From Phoenix dactylifera (taxonomy: Eukaryota; Streptophyta; Magnoliopsida; Arecales; Arecaceae), in contig NC_052405.1 of the NCBI RefSeq assembly GCF_009389715.1, forward strand, positions 8,101,194 through 8,165,193: 64,000 bases of DNA, read 5' to 3'. Position 1 is the first letter of the stretch; each line of letters starts with the position of its first letter. This document shows, piece after piece, positions 59,057 through 64,000 of this stretch. The position numbers and the translations under genes are program-made. The notes below the pieces were generated by a model, which saw nothing but the letters and a program-made list of their open reading frames with translations, did no database searches and had not been told where the DNA came from.

Positions 59057-59771
59057 TGAACAGAAATTATATGGCACGAGCACTATAGAATATCTTATAG
59101 AGCAGAACTTTTATTTTTCTATATTTTCTCTAGCGCTCATTTTAAAGAGCAAACTCAAAAATCAAATAAAAATAAGGCTCATGCTACTAAAGAAGTCTGT
59201 TAATTTCATAACTTTTAAAAAATAAATACGAGATGGTTAATTGCTTGGTGTATATCGTCTAGCCACGTAGTATGTACTAATAAAAAGTATTTTCTGAAAA
59301 CTGTGTATCAATTTACTTGAAAGTGTGTATTGAATTACTACTGGGTGTATCTCAAATAAACTTGCAGTATGTATTACAAAGTCGATGAGTATGTATTACC
59401 GGCCATGTAGTGTGTATTACTGAATATAATATTCTAAAAATTATGTATTAATTTGTTTGAAAATATGTATTGAGTTGCTAATGACTAATTTGCTAAGTAT
59501 ATATCATCTGACTATATACCATATATTAATGAACACAGTATTTTAGAAATTATGTACTAATTTATCTAAATTTATATATTAATTTACTAAATAAATAATT
59601 TGCTTGGTGCATATTATTTGACTATGTGGTATGTATTATAATTTTTTTGATTTTTTTTTAATTACGAAATTGACGACTCCATTAGTAGAATCTATGACTT
59701 TTGGATTTCTTTTTCAAGATACGCACTAAAAAAAAGTGATAAAATAAGAAGCCTAGTATGATTTTTGTTCG
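59057..59771. mobile_element. Long-TIR non-autonomous DNA element, copy 2
   Basis: The left end ('tgaacagaaattatatggca', 'gagcactatag', 'attttaaagagcaaactcaa') matches the left TIR of the element at 30299. The right end reversed ('cgaacaaaaatcat', 'cttgaaaaagaaatccaaaa') matches its TIR too. The interior is again a tandem of 'gtgtatcaatttacttgaaa' and 'tgggtgtatctcaaa' type phrases. It is about 300 bp shorter and more diverged than copy 1. No coding capacity. Confidence 0.65.
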
Positions 59772-60357
59772 GATTAGATATCGTTTCTCAACGTTTGACT
59801 CTCCATGTTCCAACTTCCAATCAGAATGTTTACAAATGTGATGTCCAAATCACTTTATTCAATATACATATGGTAAGACAACAATACAGAAACATGCATC
59901 GAAGAGCCCCCTTTTTCCCAACGAATACTGTTAATGACTGCCAACAAATTAACATTCGGTGGACAGTTCAAACATACAGTTCCCTCTCACCCAGAAGTTT
60001 TTGTCCTTGATTATAGATTCTCCAAAACATGGCCAATAACTTGATAAGATCTATTATTATTGCTACTAGAAACATCAACTGCTTGTGTTAAAAAAAAAAA
60101 TTCCAGCATCGCTTGCGTATAGTCCACAAAGTAGCTATAGGTGATAGTACATGAGCGACAAACTATGGGGCAAAGAAGCATGATGGTCTATTGGGGCCGG
60201 CAGGTTAAATTAGCTGCATTAATATTCACGAATAACTAAATTGAGAATGAATAGATCACCACCATGGCCACGACTGAGCGCCACCATTATTGGCACCCAT
60301 ACCATCATGAGATTATAAGCTTTAGAAATTTATGCCATATTCCAGCAAATATTACAG

Positions 60358-62296
60358 TCAGCAACAGGTACTAGTAGATTCATCTGCTTGTGGCGGTTTC
60401 TGCATAAAAATGTTTTTCTTCACCCCTATTGAACCTTCAGCCAAGAGGCTTGGTGTTTCCAAGATCTGCATCACAAGATGTAAATGATTACTAGTCTTTT
60501 GACAGAGAGCAAGTAGTTTTTCGAGAAAGTAGTCTCATGGAATTTTGCATGAAAGCTTCAATGAATTAAGGCAGCAAACTAAATAACGGGTTCTCATATT
60601 CCAGGATGTTTAAGCAGCAGTTTGCCAAGTGACACATATCACCCAAACCAGAGATAGCCTGATCAAAGATCGATAGGTCTAATAGAAGGTAAATGCTTCG
60701 GCAATGATTGGATAAAAGAGGTTAATAAGATAATGCTAAGCACAAATAGATGCAATAACGTCTGTTATTTAAAACTGTGGTTAGAGGAAAGGTTAAACAA
60801 GTTCTGAAGTACTAGTAATACTCATGGCTGAAATCAGAACCAGATCAAATTTTCAACCTTTTCTCCTTATTTTTCCTTTTATTAGGATGCTTGAAACAAG
60901 GATGAAGAAAGAAAACAAAACGGTAGATAGCTTTACTGAAAATTGATTTGCAGCCAACATATAGATGGATGTTTGCAAGAAAATCTCAATGGCATAGTGA
61001 TGATCGAAATAACTAACTAATAGTTTACAAGGAATGAAAGATGAATTCTCTTAAAGAGAGGACAAGTGCATCCACATCAACATGATCAACCAGGATACCG
61101 AAAACATACAAACATCATTTTTGACAGACAGGGGGATGGGGGGGATGAAGGAGGGAAATTGACATCTCTTAGGAGGAAAAGAATCAGACAGACAAGTATT
61201 TCTACTGCTTCAAGATACCAATCTCGTATACATTGGGAATGACATGAAGTGCATTATAGAATTGCTTTTGTGTATAACTACCGTCTGGGGTTTTCTTAGA
61301 TTGCTTTTTGATTAAGAAGACTTCATCAGAGGATAATATCAGTTAAAGAGTTTCTTCGGGTTCATTAGAGCATAGCCACAGACTGATGCATGAAGGACTG
61401 AAGCCCAATCCACGAAAAGCTATATAACAAACTGAATCTATCTAGTGGCATAGTGCAATTGTCGATATGCCTTTTGTACAGTGAATACCTCACTGTTTCT
61501 TTCCTCTTCTCACATTCTTCTTCTTTGCTAAAGAAATAGCACCTTAATGTCTCTAATCAAAAACATTAAATCATCAAGGTCATTGATTTTGACTTGCCCC
61601 AACAGATAATCAAGATCAAGCAAGGAAAAAGAGAAGAAGGATATATGGAGGACATTAAATGTGGAATTCAAGACATGATATACGGTGATGCATAATATAA
61701 ATAAGGTTTTAGTCATGCATGGTCCCAAAAACAGCTTGTTTTTTTGAACATACAAGTAAAAAGTTTACTATCAATACAGTTAATGAATCAGAAAACTTTT
61801 TTTAAAAAGAAATGAAACATGTCATATCATAACCCAAAACTTGGGCAACTACAAAACACCAGAACTGCACATACCTTCAAGACAAGCTCCTCAAAGCATT
61901 TTTCTACATTGACTCGAGTTTTTGCACTGCATTCTAAGAATAAGCATCCACACTCTCGAGCTAAGTCAATGCCCTCTTTCTTTGTCACGACCCTTCCTCC
62001 TTCCTGATAAGATTTAAACTACACCATTTAATTGAAAATAATTTTGTAGGATAATGCATGAGAATATACATTAGCAAAAAAAATAATATAACATATTTTC
62101 GCTATGCTCACCAACCTGCAGATTGAACATGACATCTAGAATGAGGGCAAAATAACTGTAGATTCCAGAATTACCTTATCAACCTTGTTTCCTACAAGCA
62201 TCTTAATGCAGTCTTGATTGGTTGAATAAAGTTCTATTTCCTTAGCCCATACATCTTTCAGATTGGTGAATGTGTCCCTCCTTGTAACATCATAAA
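60358..62296 (-). CDS. RABC1: RABC1/Rab18-type small GTPase, C-terminal three exons (5' part outside window)
   Basis: Minus-strand exons seen: 62175-62296, 61875-62003, 60358-60465, 119 codons plus stop in a closed frame. The first begins in phase 1 ('(V)YDVTRRDTFTNLKDVW') and contains the guanine-specificity motif NKVD. The second contains 'CGCLFLECSAKTRVNV', with the SAK motif that contacts the base. The last carries 'ILETPSLLAEGS' and ends '..STSTCC', a double-cysteine tail for geranylgeranylation and membrane attachment. The sequence is close to Arabidopsis RABC1 from memory. Rab18-type proteins act in membrane traffic and lipid-droplet contacts. The P-loop and switch exons are missing, and I find nothing matching them between 62297 and 64000, so a long intron reaches the edge. 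The gene is partial only because of the window. Confidence 0.93.
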
Positions 62297-64000
62297 CTGT
62301 AACCATGCATCAAAAAGAAAGGTCACTACCAGTTTAAACCTGGCACTAACAAAGATCAAAATCAAGCTTTTTTTTTTCTCAGTAAAATCTGTCCACATCT
62401 ATCACACATGTTGCACCCTTGACCTTCTTCCACTACCCACTCTTATCACCACACCCTGCATCGATGGCTTGATGCCCCCCCCCACATAATTCTAATCCCC
62501 CAATTCTTTGCACTTCCTGTGTAACAGTTTCTTAGTGTGCTTTAGAAATTTTGATTTTTGGATGTTTCGCCATATGTGTGTCTGTGGTGTGGCATGACTT
62601 GGCAAGGCCAGACACATGTAGCCATGACTACGATGTGATACTGCACATGTAGGTGCGTGATCTCACATGTATTGGATGCCCATGAACTTTATCTCGGAAA
62701 ATGTAAAGTGCAACAAGCATTGGCACATCATTGTTACATGCTATGCTATTGCTAGGCTGACACATCATCAGTACGCAATACCTAAAGCCATAGTTAAGAC
62801 AAAATTCCAAACCAATACCAAGTTGTCAAAAAATTGAAAGAGTGAAGTTGGGTGCAAGAGTGGGAAAACAAGATGTCTAATAAAATTTAGGCTGTAGAAA
62901 GACCAAGGAAGCATCAATTGCGGGTAGTATAAATCTACAAATTCTCTTATTATACTAAAGGAAGCACAAGATATGAGATTAAGAAACATGACAGAATTTA
63001 TAAGACACAGAACCAAGAGTGAGACCATATGATTGATTCCATGTTACATGAACTTAGGTGTGAAGGTTAGGCAACAATATGTGCCTAAGTGTCAGACCCT
63101 TCTAATCTTCAGAATTTTTTCTTGGAGAACCATACCTCAGTGTTTTAATTTACCCATACTTGTGTCCGTGTACCAGGTGTGGAATTTCTGGGATAAACTG
63201 AAGGTTCCAGGTAACATCACATTGATTTTATAAAGTATAAGCAAAAGATGCTTAGGGTCTATTTTGTTGTTGGAGAATTGTGGAAATGGAAAAGGAGAAG
63301 AAATACCTTTTCCTTGAAAAAGGAAAATATATTACTTGTTTTGTTAGAAAAGTTAGTGGCCCAGAGAAGGAAGAAAAAACAAGTTCTACTCTCTAAAACA
63401 GCTCTCCCTCCCTCCCTCTCCTATAATAGGGCGGAGGCAGGAAGTACCAACTCAGGCAATCCCTCCACTTTCTTAAACAGTTAAGTATTCATTTTCTGGT
63501 GCTTTTCTGAAAAATGGAAAGTTCATTTTTCCATCATACATGGAAATTCTTTATTCAAATTCTTTTTCTTTGCTGCATAATAATTATTTGTAAAAATACA
63601 TTTCCAGAGATTTTCAATCCCTTATTCTAGCAACTAAAGACTATTTAGTTAAAGAGCAAATAGAAACACTTGGGTACATGAGAAAGAGTGTGAATAGTCT
63701 TGAGTGGGTGCATTACCTTAGATAGAATACTCCAATTAATAAGGCATAGATTGATCCATTTGAATTGGTATGTCATGCATCAGCAGAGTATAACTATACT
63801 AAATAAACCAACTCCTTCCATCAATAACCACAAATGTGTAATGGAATCATTAGACTAGAGAATGCGTCTCAGTCAAAAAAAAAAAGAATATAATGCTTCA
63901 ACACCAAATCTTTTCCAATGCTTTAGACTGAAACTGTACCAAGTTTAAAATTCCAGCATATTACATGTGATAAGCAGACATAAATGTTTTCTTTGTTGTC
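62297..64000 (-). other. RABC1 intron running off the window
   Basis: No exon of the expected upstream text (for example the WDTAGQERF region) is visible on the minus strand. The stretch is AT-rich with a T-run at 62368-62379 and a C-run at 62476-62484. A possible decayed TIR-type element lies around 63250-63550 ('gggtctattttgttgttgg', then repeated 'atggaaa' phrases), but I could not pair its ends. Confidence 0.5.

Larger units (their letters stand above)
58061..60357. other. Spacer between TPR and RABC1 genes
   Basis: It starts with the short TPR-gene promoter, including a TATA box near 58107-58115. It includes TTTA-rich runs at 58488-58506 and 58616-58632 and the second long-TIR element (59057-59771). 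The remaining part up to 60357 would include the RABC1 3'UTR. No gene is supported. Confidence 0.55.

Overview
This window is plant nuclear DNA. It is AT-rich, with spliced genes that carry short exons and kilobase introns, many microsatellites and several short non-autonomous repeats. The GC-rich third codon positions of the single-exon U-box gene, the long introns and an Au-type SINE suggest a monocot, possibly a palm. That assignment is inference from composition and remembered homologues. There is no operon, CRISPR array, rRNA or recognisable tRNA gene. I reconstructed six protein genes by joining exons across splice sites. In each case the phases close exactly and the joined protein matches a family I know.

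Layout. 1-3.9 kb: intergenic, with a 93-bp (TA)n tract and a possible LTR-retrotransposon relic. 4.0-12.8 kb, plus strand: an ACT-domain-repeat protein of the ACR3 type (7 coding exons, 448 aa). 14.1-29.1 kb, minus strand: a DnaJ/HSP40 co-chaperone of the plant DNAJ10-like group (10 exons, 382 aa). Its large introns hold SINEs and a GTAC-rich repeat. 29.5-39 kb: a repeat-rich gene desert with terminal-inverted-repeat (TIR) elements. 40.2-41.5 kb, plus strand: an intronless U-box/ARM E3 ubiquitin ligase (401 aa). 44.8-51.1 kb, minus strand: a PP2C phosphatase (8 exons, 276 aa). 57.2-58.1 kb, minus strand: a small TPR-like protein with a probable chloroplast and thylakoid-lumen targeting sequence (3 exons, 219 aa). 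60.4-62.3 kb, minus strand: the last three exons of a RABC1/Rab18-type small GTPase whose 5' part lies beyond the right edge.

The genes are independently transcribed housekeeping or regulatory genes and do not form a pathway. ACR3 and DnaJ are convergent (about 1.3 kb between stop codons). PP2C, TPR and RABC1 run head-to-tail on the minus strand.

The least ordinary content is repetitive. Two diverged copies (30.3-31.3 kb and 59.06-59.77 kb) belong to a long-TIR element family whose interior is a degenerate tandem array of TGTAT-rich units. Four copies of a GTAC-rich repeat sit in introns and one spacer. There are also two 'TTTGGTTCGCAG' TIR elements, a likely GC-AG intron in DnaJ, a second less certain one in PP2C, and two short coding-like ORFs without a recognised family.
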